Assembly: GCF_021284745.1 (NCBI RefSeq)
Contig: NZ_CP089925.1
Coordinates: 2,169,001 to 2,233,000, forward strand
Reading direction: 5' to 3'
Length of the DNA: 64,000 bases
Source: Lysobacter sp. KIS68-7
Lineage (GTDB): Bacteria; Pseudomonadota; Gammaproteobacteria; Xanthomonadales; Xanthomonadaceae
The stretch's first letter is position 1, and the number at the start of each line of letters is the position of its first letter. A program made the position numbers and the translations under genes. Shown in pieces: positions 9,486-18,623 of this stretch. A model generated the notes under the pieces. That model ran no database searches and was not told the origin of the DNA. It worked only from the letters and a program-made list of their open reading frames with translations.

Positions 9486-9979
9486 TACTGCACGTCCACG
9501 ATGAAATAGCGCGCGTTGCCTCCGGGCAGCGCCGCTTCGAACTCGTCGTCCACGCGCTTCTTCAGCATCGCGCGCGCCAGCGGCGAATCCACGCTGATCC
9601 AGCCCAGTTTCGCGTCCGTCTCGTCCGGCCCGACGATGCGGTAGGTGTGCGTTTCGCCGCTCGTCGCGTGCTCGATCTCCACCGTCGCGCCGAAGAAGAC
9701 CGCCTCGCGATCAGACGGCGCCTCCTCGACCACGCGCAAGGCCTCCAGGCGCTTGGAGAGATAGCGCACGCGCCGATCGATCTCGCCCAGTTGCTTCTTG
9801 CGATAGGTGTACTCGGCGTTCTCCGAGCGATCGCCCTCGGCCGCCGCGGCGGCGAGGGCACGCACGACCTCCGGCCGGCGCACGCGCCAGAGGTCGTCGA
9901 GTTCCGCTTTCAGGCGCGCGTGGCCTTCGCGCGTGATCAGCGCCGTGGCCTTTTCGCCGGGGGGGCGCCAACGTCCCAT
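9482..9979 (-). CDS. greB: transcription elongation factor GreB
   Basis: A 165-residue Gre factor that rescues backtracked RNA polymerase by stimulating transcript cleavage. The N-terminal coiled coil runs from about residue 12 to 85 and contains the acidic tip region [10 protein letters not shown] (catalytic acidic residues). A FKBP-like C-terminal domain follows, with ATVEIEH and [17 protein letters not shown]. The basic start RWRPPGEK and the Tyr-rich end favour GreB over GreA. The ATG at 9979 has GGAG upstream. Last gene of a yjgR-lipoprotein-greB operon. Confidence 0.88.
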   Translation of the reverse strand: MGRWRPPGEKATALITREGHARLKAELDDLWRVRRPEVVRALAAAAAEGDRSENAEYTYRKKQLGEIDRRVRYLSKRLEALRVVEEAPSDREAVFFGATVEIEHATSGETHTYRIVGPDETDAKLGWISVDSPLARAMLKKRVDDEFEAALPGGNARYFIVDVQY

Positions 9980-9998
9980 CGCTGCTCCTACGGGCCCA

Positions 9999-10454
9999 TC
10001 ACTGCGTCGTGCGGCGAAGCACCTGGCCGTCGGCCGCATGCAGTTCGTCGTTGTTGACGAGTTCGTACACGCGATCCTCTTCGGCCTTGGCGTTCGGATC
10101 CAGGCGGATGTGGTGCGCATCCGGCTCCAGCGTCCAGGTGCCGGTGTCCGGCGCCTTCGCGGCCACGCTTTCGCTCGTCATCGAATACGCACCGTCCGCA
10201 GTGAAGGTCACCGCGCTCTTCGCATCGCCGAAGGTGCCGGCGAACCCCTTCGCATCGAAGGTGGTGTGCTCGCCGGGCGCGGGGGCGTCGGAGACACCGA
10301 CGGGTGCTGCGGCCACGGTGCCGGACGGCGCCTCTTCGACCGTCGCGGGTGCGGCCACGGTGGCCGGCGCGGCAGCGGCGGGCGCTTCGCTCGTGCGATT
10401 GCAGGCAGCGAGCAGCGCAAGCGGAAGCAAGACAAGCACAAGCGAAGAACGCAT
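9999..10454 (-). CDS. Ala-rich lipoprotein
   Basis: A 151-residue predicted lipoprotein: signal peptide with lipobox LAAC, lipidated Cys at residue 18. An Ala/Pro/Val-rich linker (about 20-60) follows, then a folded domain with [20 protein letters not shown] and [18 protein letters not shown], resembling small beta-barrel heat-resistance/META-like domains. The start at ATG 10454 is chosen because GAGG lies six bases upstream; an in-frame ATG at 10466 is less well placed. It lies 30 bp after yjgR and 19 bp before greB on the same strand. Function unknown. Confidence 0.75.
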   Translation of the reverse strand: MRSSLVLVLLPLALLAACNRTSEAPAAAAPATVAAPATVEEAPSGTVAAAPVGVSDAPAPGEHTTFDAKGFAGTFGDAKSAVTFTADGAYSMTSESVAAKAPDTGTWTLEPDAHHIRLDPNAKAEEDRVYELVNNDELHAADGQVLRRTTQ

Positions 10455-10483
10455 CGAACACCTCATGCAGTGGATGGAAAGGA

Positions 10484-12004
10484 TCAGCGTTTGCTGCCGC
10501 CGAAGATGCCGCCGAGCACGCCGCGCAGGATCTGCCGGCCGACCTGGCTGCCGACGGTGCGCGCGGTCTGCTTGGCCATCGTCTCGACCATGCCCTGGCG
10601 GCGCTTGGTTCCGAACAGGACGTCCTTCACCGACTGGCTGAAGCCGCCTTCGTTCTCGTCGTCTTCCTGCGTCTTCGCCTTGGGCGCATCGACGCGTTCC
10701 GTCGCGGCATGCGCCTTCGCCGCCAGCATTTCCGCGGCGGATTCGCGATCCACGCGCGTGTCGTATTTCGCGCCGACCGGGCTGCCCGCGCGGACCTGCA
10801 TGCGTTCGGCGTCGGTGATCGCGCCCATGCGGCAGCGCGGCGGTGCGATCAGCGTGCGTTCGACGGGCATGGGCACGGCCTTGCTTGTGTCGGTGTCGTG
10901 CAATGTGGAAACGAGTGCTTCGCCGACGCCAAGCGCGGAGATCACCTTCGCCACGTCCAGGGCCGGGTTGGCGACGAAGGTTTCCGCCGCCGTGCGCACC
11001 GCCTTCTGGTCGCGCGGCGTGAACGCGCGCAGGGCGTGCTGCACGCGGTTGCCGAGCTGGCCGAGGATGTTGTCGGGCACGTCGTCGGGGAACTGCGAGC
11101 AGAAATACACACCCACGCCCTTGGAGCGAATCAGGCGCACGACCTGTTCGACGCGCTGCTGCAGCGCGGGCGGCGCGTCGTCGAACAACAGGTGCGCTTC
11201 GTCGAACACGAACACGAGCTTGGGTTTGTCCAGGTCGCCCACTTCCGGCAGCGTCTCGAACAATTCGGACAGCAGCCACAGCAGGAAACTCGAATAGAGG
11301 CGCGGTTTGAGCACGAGCTGGTCTGCGGCGAGCACGTTGACGACGCCGCGGCCGTCCTGCGTGGTGCGCATGAGGTCTGCGAGCGCGAGCGCGGGTTCGC
11401 CGAAGAATTGATCGGCGCCGTCCTGCTCGAGGCGCAGCAGCGCGCGCTGGATCGCACCGACCGATTGCGTGCTGACCAGTCCGTAGGACGTGGAGATGTC
11501 CTTGCGTTCGTCCGCGACAACGCCGAGCAGCGCGCGCAGGTCTTCGAGATCCAGCAGCAGCAAACCGCGGTCGTCGGCGAGCTTGAACACGATGTCGAGC
11601 ACGCCGGCCTGCGTGTCGTTGAGCTCGAGGATGCGCGCGAGCAGCGTCGGGCCCATCTCGCTCGCGGTGGCGCGCACGGGATGTCCGAGCTTGCCGTACA
11701 GATCCCAGAACACCACCGGATTGGCGGCGGGCGCGTAATCGGCCACGCCGATCTGCGCGGCGCGTTCGGCGACCTTGGCATCACCGCTGCCAGCGAGCGC
11801 GAGCCCCGCGACATCGCCCTTCACGTCGGCGAGGAAGACCGGCACGCCGAGTTTCGAAAATCCTTCGGCCAGCGTCATGAGCGTGACGGTCTTGCCCGTG
11901 CCCGTGGCGCCGGCGACGAGGCCATGGCGATTGCCGTATTTCGGCTCGAGCGTGACCGGGCCGCCCTGCGGCGTGGTGACCGATTTTCCAATCAGGATGG
12001 ACAT
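10484..12004 (-). CDS. yjgR: HerA-like ATPase, YjgR/DUF853 family
   Basis: A 506-residue cytoplasmic P-loop ATPase with a HerA/VirB4-like fold. Walker A GATGTGKT is at residues 32-39; Walker B is LVFVFDEAHLLF. Family-specific segments include SCFLADVKGD-like LADVKGDVAGLA and a C-terminal glycine-rich GVLGGIFGGSKR tail. Length matches YjgR of enterics. Its role is not established; DNA translocation or remodelling is inferred from HerA homology. First gene of a three-gene operon. Confidence 0.9.
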   Translation of the reverse strand: MSILIGKSVTTPQGGPVTLEPKYGNRHGLVAGATGTGKTVTLMTLAEGFSKLGVPVFLADVKGDVAGLALAGSGDAKVAERAAQIGVADYAPAANPVVFWDLYGKLGHPVRATASEMGPTLLARILELNDTQAGVLDIVFKLADDRGLLLLDLEDLRALLGVVADERKDISTSYGLVSTQSVGAIQRALLRLEQDGADQFFGEPALALADLMRTTQDGRGVVNVLAADQLVLKPRLYSSFLLWLLSELFETLPEVGDLDKPKLVFVFDEAHLLFDDAPPALQQRVEQVVRLIRSKGVGVYFCSQFPDDVPDNILGQLGNRVQHALRAFTPRDQKAVRTAAETFVANPALDVAKVISALGVGEALVSTLHDTDTSKAVPMPVERTLIAPPRCRMGAITDAERMQVRAGSPVGAKYDTRVDRESAAEMLAAKAHAATERVDAPKAKTQEDDENEGGFSQSVKDVLFGTKRRQGMVETMAKQTARTVGSQVGRQILRGVLGGIFGGSKR

Positions 12005-12158
12005 GAGGGGGCCTGTTCAGGTGTCGGTGGATTCTAGCCGTGCGTCGGCGCAAAGCAGGCAAACCACGGACGGGTCCGCAGTTTCACACCTTCTGCCGCT
12101 TGCGAGCGTGCGCGCGCGAACGGTACCTTGCCCCGACTTTCGTTCACACAGCCTTAGC

Positions 12159-13727
12159 ATGTCCGACTCTGCTGTCTCCCGTTTTGCGGTTGTTTCCCTC
12201 GGCCTGGCCGCGGCCCTCGTCGTGTATGCGCCGACTGCGCTCGCCCTGTCCAAGCGCGACCAGGCGGCCGTGGACCTGCTGAACGGGAAGATGGGCGCAG
12301 CCGAACAGCGCTACCGCGAGGCGGCCGTGAAGATCGGCAACAACGATCCCACCGGCACGGCCGAAAGCGATGCCGCGCTCGAGGACATGGAAGACGCCAT
12401 CGCCGAGTGCGTGAAGCAGAAGGGCTGCTCGATGCCCACCATGCTCGCCACCTACAAGCGCCTGCTCAAGCAGAAGGCCGACGCGCAGACTGCCGTGGCC
12501 GACGATGACGACGACATGGACGACGGCGACGACGACCACATCGCATCGCCGATGACCGCCGACGTGCCGGAAGCCGCGCGCGCCGCGCAACTGCTGTCCG
12601 ACGACCATCGCTTCGACAACATGGTCCAGTACAACCCGGCCGTGCAGGCCGCGATCCGCCGCTGGCTCACCGACATGCGCCCGGCGCTGATCGATTCCTA
12701 CGAAAACTACGAATACCTGCGCAGCCAGATGTGGCCGCAGTTCGAGCGCGCGGGCCTGCCCGAGGCGCTGCTGTTCGGCATCATGGCCAAGGAATCCAAC
12801 GGCAAGGTGCACGTGAGTTCGCGCGCCGGCGCCGCCGGCCCGATGCAGTTCATGTATTCCACCGGCAAGCGCTTCGGCCTGGGCCCCGACGGCACCGGCT
12901 TCGACACGCGCTTCGATGCGCGTGCGTCCGCCGAGGCCAGCGCGTCCTACCTCAACGAGCGCATGGCCGAGCTCAACCGCAGCATCGAAATGGCGCTGGC
13001 CGCCTACAACGGCGGCGAAGGCCGTGCGCTGCGCGTGTACCAGGGCAGCGGCGGCCGCGGCTTCTGGGATGCCTCCGTGTACAACCAGTTCCCGCCGGAA
13101 ACGCGCGACTACGTGCCGATGGTGGTCGCGGCGGCGTGGCTGTTCCTGCACCCGAAGCAGTACGGCCTGAAGTTCCCGAAAGTCGAGACGAAGTCGGCGC
13201 CGCTCAAGCTCGTGCGCTCGGCTTCGCTGTACGAATTGACGATCTGCCTTGGCAACGGCGGCACGCGCGATGGCTTCCTGCGCGCGCTGCGCAACCTCAA
13301 CCCGCGTTACGACGCGGACAGCTGGCTGCCGGCCGGCGCCACGCTCAACGCCACCACGCAGATCGTGCGCATGTACGACCGCCATTGCGCACAGGGTGCG
13401 CGCGCGGACCTCGCGCACCAGCTGGTGACGAGCGATCCGAACACGGCGATCGTGCGCGTGGGCCAGTTCGAAGTGGACAAGACGGTGGCGTCCGCGTCCT
13501 CCGACGTTGCGACGAAGGCCGACGCACCGAAGCCGGCCGCGAAGGCGAAGCAGGAATCGAAGAAGAAAAAGACCTATCGCGTGCGCAGCGGCGAAACGCT
13601 CACCGCGATTTCGCGCAAGTTCCAATGCGACACGCACGAACTCGCGCAGGCGAACAAGATCAAGGCGCCGCGCTACGCGATCCACCCGGGGCAGACGCTC
13701 ACGCTGGAAAGCTGCGAAGCGAACTGA
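12159..13727 (+). CDS. MltD-like lytic transglycosylase with LysM domain
   Basis: A 522-residue exported murein hydrolase. Signal peptide 1-29 is cleaved after PTALA. An N-terminal helical region contains a striking Asp run (DDDDDMDDGDDD) near 115-127. A soluble lytic transglycosylase domain follows: catalytic Glu in AKESNGK, GAAGPMQFM, and AAYNGGEGR. A C-terminal LysM (TYRVRSGETLTAISRKF to IHPGQTLTL) after a Lys/Ala linker should bind peptidoglycan. This is the MltD layout with one LysM, although MltD often has several, so I give no symbol. It is divergent from yjgR. Confidence 0.9.
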   Translation: MSDSAVSRFAVVSLGLAAALVVYAPTALALSKRDQAAVDLLNGKMGAAEQRYREAAVKIGNNDPTGTAESDAALEDMEDAIAECVKQKGCSMPTMLATYKRLLKQKADAQTAVADDDDDMDDGDDDHIASPMTADVPEAARAAQLLSDDHRFDNMVQYNPAVQAAIRRWLTDMRPALIDSYENYEYLRSQMWPQFERAGLPEALLFGIMAKESNGKVHVSSRAGAAGPMQFMYSTGKRFGLGPDGTGFDTRFDARASAEASASYLNERMAELNRSIEMALAAYNGGEGRALRVYQGSGGRGFWDASVYNQFPPETRDYVPMVVAAAWLFLHPKQYGLKFPKVETKSAPLKLVRSASLYELTICLGNGGTRDGFLRALRNLNPRYDADSWLPAGATLNATTQIVRMYDRHCAQGARADLAHQLVTSDPNTAIVRVGQFEVDKTVASASSDVATKADAPKPAAKAKQESKKKKTYRVRSGETLTAISRKFQCDTHELAQANKIKAPRYAIHPGQTLTLESCEAN

Positions 13728-13739
13728 GTTCGCATACTC

Positions 13740-13761
13740 GGGCGCACCGCGCGGTGCGCCC
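13740..13761 (+). terminator. palindromic hairpin between transglycosylase and psd
   Basis: A perfect 22-base palindrome (10-bp arms GGGCGCACCG and CGGTGCGCCC) lies 12 bp after the transglycosylase stop and 8 bp from the end of the convergent psd gene. No T tract follows, so a shared bidirectional or factor-assisted terminator is inferred. Confidence 0.55.
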
Positions 13762-13769
13762 GGATCGCG

Positions 13770-14642
13770 TCACACCTTCAACGTGGCCAGCCGCTCGCCG
13801 AGCTTCACCGGCGCCTGCGGGCCCAGCGCCGACGCCAGTTCCGCCACGCCCTTCGGGAACAGCACGATCACCGTCGAGCCGTAGTTGAAGCGCGCCATCT
13901 CGGCGAAGCGCTCCACCACGATGCCCTGGCCGCGATAGTCCTTCACGACGATCGGACCGCCGTAGGGCGGAATTTCGACGCCGCCCCAGACGGTTTCCAC
14001 GCCTGAAACCAATAGCGCGCCGACCATCACCATCGCCATCGGCCCGAAGTCCGTGTCGAAGTGGCAGACCACGCGTTCGTTGCGCGCGAACAGCTTCGAC
14101 ACCGAACCGACCGCGTCCACGCCGACGCTGAAAAGCCGCCCGGGCACGTGCACCGTTTCGCGCAGCGTGCCGGTCCACGGCATGTGCACGCGGTGGTAGT
14201 CGCGCGGGGAGAGGTACACGGTCGCGAACGTCCCGCCGATGAAATCCTGCGCGGCGCGTTCGTCGCCCAGCAGTTCGGCGGTCGAGAAGCCATGGCCCTT
14301 CGCCTGGAACACGTGCCCCGGATCTTCATGCTCGGCTTCGCCGGCAAACCCGATGCGCCCGCATTCGCTGATGCGCCCGTCGGCCGGCATCAGCAGCGCG
14401 CGCGGATCGGCGTCGGGCTCGCGCGCGCCGGGCTTCAGCGCGCGGGTGAAGAAGTGGTTGAACGTTGCATAGCGCGTCGCATCCGGTTCCAGCGCTTCGG
14501 ACAGGTTGACGTCGAACTTGCGCACGACGGTGTCGATCAGCCACTGCTTGGTGCGCGGGTTCGTCGAATACGCGAGCCGGCGCGCAAGCGAGGACAGGAA
14601 GCGGTGCGGCAGGACGTAGGTGAGGGCGGTGATCGGCGACAT
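13770..14642 (-). CDS. psd: phosphatidylserine decarboxylase proenzyme
   Basis: A 290-residue pyruvoyl-dependent membrane enzyme converting phosphatidylserine to phosphatidylethanolamine. Self-cleavage should occur between Gly255 and Ser256 in [10 protein letters not shown], where the more usual LGST has Tyr. The upstream conserved [13 protein letters not shown] and [10 protein letters not shown] segments are intact. It lies 4 bp downstream of the SCO1 gene and is probably co-transcribed with it. Confidence 0.96.
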   Translation of the reverse strand: MSPITALTYVLPHRFLSSLARRLAYSTNPRTKQWLIDTVVRKFDVNLSEALEPDATRYATFNHFFTRALKPGAREPDADPRALLMPADGRISECGRIGFAGEAEHEDPGHVFQAKGHGFSTAELLGDERAAQDFIGGTFATVYLSPRDYHRVHMPWTGTLRETVHVPGRLFSVGVDAVGSVSKLFARNERVVCHFDTDFGPMAMVMVGALLVSGVETVWGGVEIPPYGGPIVVKDYRGQGIVVERFAEMARFNYGSTVIVLFPKGVAELASALGPQAPVKLGERLATLKV

Positions 14643-14646
14643 CGGA

Positions 14647-15291
14647 TCAGCGTCCCATGGTCTTCGTGAGCATCCGGAAATCGGCGGCGATGTCGGCGGG
14701 CACGAGCGGCGGCTGCACGATGCCGGCCATGCGGCCCTGCGGATCGAGCACGGCGAGCGTGGCGGTGTGGTCCACGTTGTAGCGATCCGGCGGCGCGCCA
14801 GGCTCGGCGGGTGCCTTCATGAAGACCATCGACAGGCTGCGCGCGAAGGATTCCAGCGCGGGCAGGTCGCCGGTGGCGGCGAGCGTGTCGCGGTGGAAGG
14901 CATGCGCGTATTCGCCGGCGGCGATGGCCGTGTCGCGGTCCGGGTCGACGGAGACGAACAGCACGCGCGGGCGGGTGGAGTCCGGCAGGGCTTCCCACTG
15001 CTTCTGCGCCTGGGCGAGCTCGGCGAGCGTGGTCGGGCAGACATCCGGGCAATGGGTGAAGCCGAGGAAGACCAGCGTCCAGTGCCCCTGCAGTTCGCCT
15101 GGGACCAGCCGCGTGCCGTCGGACTGCTGCAGCGAATAGGCGGGCAGGGCGCGCGGCTCGGGGAACAGGCGCACGGCGCGGGTCTGCGGCTGCGCGGGCA
15201 CGGCCGGGCCGAACCATTGGCGCGCCGCCCACAGGCCGAGCCCCGCGGCGAGCGCGACGACCAGGATCCAGGCGGTGGTGCGGTTGAACAT
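14647..15291 (-). CDS. SCO1/SenC family copper chaperone
   Basis: A 214-residue membrane-anchored thioredoxin-fold protein involved in copper delivery to cytochrome c oxidase. A single N-terminal transmembrane helix lies at about 7-26. The copper-binding CPDVC motif is at Cys81 and Cys85, and the partner His lies in [11 protein letters not shown] near 173. It is transcribed together with psd. A redox (thiol) role instead of copper loading is possible. A mirrored promoter-like palindrome lies between it and prmB. Confidence 0.92.
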   Translation of the reverse strand: MFNRTTAWILVVALAAGLGLWAARQWFGPAVPAQPQTRAVRLFPEPRALPAYSLQQSDGTRLVPGELQGHWTLVFLGFTHCPDVCPTTLAELAQAQKQWEALPDSTRPRVLFVSVDPDRDTAIAAGEYAHAFHRDTLAATGDLPALESFARSLSMVFMKAPAEPGAPPDRYNVDHTATLAVLDPQGRMAGIVQPPLVPADIAADFRMLTKTMGR

Positions 15292-15351
15292 GCGGGGTCC
15301 TTCTCGCGCGTTGCGTCGAATGGGGGGGAATGGGCGGGGGCGGAATCGAAC

Positions 15352-15373
15352 ATGATAGCTGCCGCGCTATCAT
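15352..15373. promoter_or_regulatory. symmetric palindrome with opposed TATCAT boxes between SCO1 and prmB
   Basis: ATGATAGC (15352-15359), a 6-bp spacer, then GCTATCAT (15366-15373). Read on each strand, the outer half contains TATCAT, a fair -10 box, pointing toward prmB on plus and SCO1-psd on minus. It may be a pair of overlapping divergent promoters or an operator. Confidence 0.5.
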
Positions 15374-15411
15374 CACGGCCCTTTCGCACCAATCCCCCCA
15401 ACGCTGCCCCC

Positions 15412-16338
15412 ATGACCGAAGCGCTTGCCACGATCATCGACCTGATCCGCTACGGCGCGAGCCGTTTCAACGCGGCCGGGCTCACCTTCGGCCACAGCTA
15501 CGACAACGCGCTCGACGAAGCCACGCAGCTCACCCTGCACGCGCTGCACCTGCCGCACGACCTCTCGCCGGTCTACGGCAACGCGCGCGTGACGGAAGCG
15601 GAGAAGGAAGAAGTCCTCGCGCTGTTCCTGCGCCGCATCGAAGAGCGCATGCCCGCCGCGTACCTCACCGGCGAGGCCTGGTTCGCCGGCCTGAGCTTCA
15701 AGACCGATCGCCGCGCCCTGGTGCCGCGCTCGCCCATCGCCGAAATGATCATGGAAGGCTTCCAGCCCTGGCTCGGCGACCGCGAAGTGATGCGCGCGCT
15801 CGACCTGTGCACCGGTTCGGGCTGCATCGCCATCGCGATGGCCCACTACCACCCGGACTGGCATGTCGACGGCGTGGACATTTCCGACGACGCGCTCTCG
15901 CTCGCGCAGGAAAACCGCAAGCGCCTGCACGCCGACAACGCGCGCTTCCTCAAGTCCGACCTGTTCTCCGGCCTCACCGGCGAGCACTACGACCTGATCG
16001 TCACCAATCCGCCCTACGTCACCAACGCCGAAACCGACGCGTTGCCGAAGGAATACGACTACGAGCCCGAACTCGGCCTGCGCGCCGGCGACGACGGCCT
16101 GGACCTGGCGCTGCAGATCCTGCGCGACGCGCCGCTGCACCTGGATCGCGACGGCCTGCTGGTGTGCGAAGTCGGCGAAGCGGAGCAGGCGCTGGTCAAA
16201 CTGCTGCCGGAACTTCCGCTGGCCTGGGTGGAATTCAAGGTCGGGCAGATGGGCATCTTCGTCGCCGAGTGCAGCGACCTGGTCGCGCACAATGCCCGCA
16301 TCCGCGAACTCGCAGACGCACGCCGCCCGGGGCGCTGA
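15412..16338 (+). CDS. prmB: 50S ribosomal protein L3 N5-glutamine methyltransferase
   Basis: A 308-residue SAM-dependent methyltransferase of the HemK family that methylates a glutamine of ribosomal protein L3. Motif I is LDLCTGSGCIAIAMA; the catalytic NPPY is at residues 199-202 (VTNPPYV). An N-terminal helical domain precedes it. The adjacency to aroC (6 bp downstream) is the classical prmB-aroC arrangement and separates it from prmC. Confidence 0.95.
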   Translation: MTEALATIIDLIRYGASRFNAAGLTFGHSYDNALDEATQLTLHALHLPHDLSPVYGNARVTEAEKEEVLALFLRRIEERMPAAYLTGEAWFAGLSFKTDRRALVPRSPIAEMIMEGFQPWLGDREVMRALDLCTGSGCIAIAMAHYHPDWHVDGVDISDDALSLAQENRKRLHADNARFLKSDLFSGLTGEHYDLIVTNPPYVTNAETDALPKEYDYEPELGLRAGDDGLDLALQILRDAPLHLDRDGLLVCEVGEAEQALVKLLPELPLAWVEFKVGQMGIFVAECSDLVAHNARIRELADARRPGR

Positions 16339-16344
16339 TCACGC

Positions 16345-17445
16345 ATGAACACCTTCGGCCAGCTGTTCCGCGTCACGACCTTCGGGGAGTCGCACGGCCC
16401 GGCCATCGGGTGCGTGATCGACGGGTGCCCGCCGGGCGTGGCCGTGGCGCCGGACGATTTCCGCGACGACCTCGCGCGTCGCGCCACCGGGCGCAGCCGC
16501 CACACCTCGCAACGCCACGAGGCCGACGAAGTCGAGATCATCAGCGGCGTGTACGAAGGCCGCACCACGGGCACGCCGATCGCGCTGCTCGTGCGCAACA
16601 CCGATGCGAAATCCAAGGACTACGACGCCATCGCGCAGACCTTCCGCCCCGGCCACGCCGATTACACCTACTGGCAGAAGTACGGCCATCGTGATCCGCG
16701 CGGCGGCGGGCGTTCCTCGGCGCGCGAAACCACGATGCGCGTCGCCGCCGCGGTGATCGCCAAGCGCTGGCTGCGCGAGAAGTTCGGCGTGCGCGTGCGC
16801 GGGCACCTGGCGCAGATCGGCGATCTCGCACCGCGTGGCTTCGACTGGAATGCGGTCGAAGGCAATCCGTTTTTCTGGCCCGACGAGGCGCAGGTCGCCG
16901 AGCTCGAGGCCTACATGGATGCGCTGCGCAAGTCCGGCGATTCGGTCGGTGCGCGCATTACCGTCGTGGCCGACGGCGTGCCGCCGGGCTGGGGTGAGCC
17001 GATCTACGGCAAGCTCGACGGCGAACTCGCCGCGGCGCTGATGTCGATCAATGCCGTCAAGGGCGTGGAGATCGGCGACGGTTTCGCCGTGGTCGCGCAG
17101 CGCGGCACGCAGCACCGCGACGAAATCACGGAATCGGGCTTCCTTTCCAACCATGCCGGCGGCATCCTCGGCGGCATCTCCACCGGGCAGCAGGTCGTCG
17201 TGTCGGCGGCGTTCAAGCCCACGTCCAGCCTGCGGCTGCCTGCGCGCAGCCTCGACCTCGACGGCCATCCGGTCGAAGTCGTCACCACCGGCCGCCACGA
17301 TCCCTGCGTGGGCGTGCGCGCAACACCGATCTGCGAAGCGATGGTGGCGCTGGTGCTGATGGACCAGGCATTGCGCCATCGCGCGCAGTGCGGCGATGTC
17401 GGCGACGTCTCGCCGCGCATCGCACCGGGCGCGGGCAAACGCTGA
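16345..17445 (+). CDS. aroC: chorismate synthase
   Basis: A 366-residue FMN-dependent enzyme for the last shikimate-pathway step, making chorismate for the trp genes found further along. Signatures include [19 protein letters not shown] at the N-terminus, [15 protein letters not shown] in the middle and [17 protein letters not shown] near the C-terminus. The length is normal and it follows prmB by 6 bp. Confidence 0.98.
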   Translation: MNTFGQLFRVTTFGESHGPAIGCVIDGCPPGVAVAPDDFRDDLARRATGRSRHTSQRHEADEVEIISGVYEGRTTGTPIALLVRNTDAKSKDYDAIAQTFRPGHADYTYWQKYGHRDPRGGGRSSARETTMRVAAAVIAKRWLREKFGVRVRGHLAQIGDLAPRGFDWNAVEGNPFFWPDEAQVAELEAYMDALRKSGDSVGARITVVADGVPPGWGEPIYGKLDGELAAALMSINAVKGVEIGDGFAVVAQRGTQHRDEITESGFLSNHAGGILGGISTGQQVVVSAAFKPTSSLRLPARSLDLDGHPVEVVTTGRHDPCVGVRATPICEAMVALVLMDQALRHRAQCGDVGDVSPRIAPGAGKR

Positions 17446-17500
17446 CGCCTGCAACGCATTTCTTGTTCCTATTTCGCAACACTTCCGAGACACCACACCG

Positions 17501-18520
17501 ATGACCAGCAAGACCTTCACCGTCGCGGTCGTCGGCGCCACCGGCGCCGTCGGCGAAACCATGCTTTCCATCCTCGCGGAGCGCAATTTCCCGGTCGGGA
17601 ACCTCGTCGCGCTCGCGAGCGAGCGTTCTGCCGGCACGAAAGTGAAATTCGGTCACCGCGACGTGGTGGTGCAGGACCTGGCCACCTTCGATCCGAAAGG
17701 CGTGGACATCGCGCTGTTCTCGGCCGGTGGTTCGACCTCGAAGGAATACGCGCCGAAGTTCGCGGCCGCCGGTGCGGTGGTGATCGATAACTCCTCCGCG
17801 TTCCGCTACGACGCCGACGTGCCGTTGGTCGTCACCGAAGTGAACCCCGACCAGGTGCGCAACCGTCCGCGCGGCATCATCGCGAATCCGAACTGCTCGA
17901 CGATGCAGATGCTCGTCGCGCTCGCGCCGATCCACCGCAAGGCGGGCATCGAGCGCATCAACGTGTCCACCTACCAGTCGGTCTCCGGCGGCGGTCGCAC
18001 GGCGATGGAAGAACTCGGCCGCCAGACCGCGGGCATCCTCAACTTCCAGGATCCGGAGCCGAAGAAGTTCCCGGTGCAGATCGCGTTCAACCTCATCCCG
18101 CACATCGACGACTTCCAGCCCAACGGCTACACGAAGGAAGAGATGAAGCTGGTGTGGGAGACAAAGAAGATCCTGGGCGACGACAGCATCCGCGTGAACC
18201 CGACCGCGGTGCGCGTGCCGGTGTTCTTCGGCCATTCCGAATCGGTGAACGTGGAAACGCGCGAAAAGATCACCGCCGCGGAAGTGCGCGCCATGCTGCA
18301 GACCGCACCGGGCGTGGAAGTGGTGGACGACGCGGTGCCGGGCGGCTACCCGACGCCGGTGACGCACGCCTCGGGCCGGGACCCGGTCTTCGTGGGGCGC
18401 ATCCGGGACGACGAGTCGCACCCGCGCGCGGTCAACCTCTGGATCGTGGCCGACAACATCCGCAAGGGGGCGGCGCTCAACGCGGTGCAGATCGCCGAAC
18501 TCGTCGCCGACGAGCGTTGA
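17501..18520 (+). CDS. asd: aspartate-semialdehyde dehydrogenase
   Basis: A 339-residue NADPH-dependent enzyme of the diaminopimelate/Thr/Met branch. It reduces aspartyl phosphate to the semialdehyde. The Rossmann start is VAVVGATGAVGETM; the catalytic cysteine is Cys132 in NPNCSTMQ; the SGGGRTAMEEL segment matches the long bacterial form. An ATG at 17501 with a weak upstream site is the only sensible start. A promoter-like element for the next gene lies shortly after its stop. Confidence 0.97.
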   Translation: MTSKTFTVAVVGATGAVGETMLSILAERNFPVGNLVALASERSAGTKVKFGHRDVVVQDLATFDPKGVDIALFSAGGSTSKEYAPKFAAAGAVVIDNSSAFRYDADVPLVVTEVNPDQVRNRPRGIIANPNCSTMQMLVALAPIHRKAGIERINVSTYQSVSGGGRTAMEELGRQTAGILNFQDPEPKKFPVQIAFNLIPHIDDFQPNGYTKEEMKLVWETKKILGDDSIRVNPTAVRVPVFFGHSESVNVETREKITAAEVRAMLQTAPGVEVVDDAVPGGYPTPVTHASGRDPVFVGRIRDDESHPRAVNLWIVADNIRKGAALNAVQIAELVADER

Positions 18521-18567
18521 CCGCATCCGCTGACCGCGCAGCGCGTCGCGTCCCGTTGTTTTACGCA

Positions 18568-18596
18568 TTGCCGCCGCACCTTGCGGCGGCTAGAGT
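18568..18596 (+). promoter_or_regulatory. promoter for fimV-like gene with palindrome in its spacer
   Basis: TTGCCG (18568-18573) and TAGAGT (18591-18596) are separated by 17 bp. The spacer and the end of the -35 form a hairpin (GCCGCCGCA at 18570-18578 pairs with the TGCGGCGGC region at 18582-18590). It could also serve as the asd terminator, although no T run follows. Confidence 0.5.
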
Positions 18597-18623
18597 CCGA
18601 TCGGGCCTGAGGGGGACACCGGC

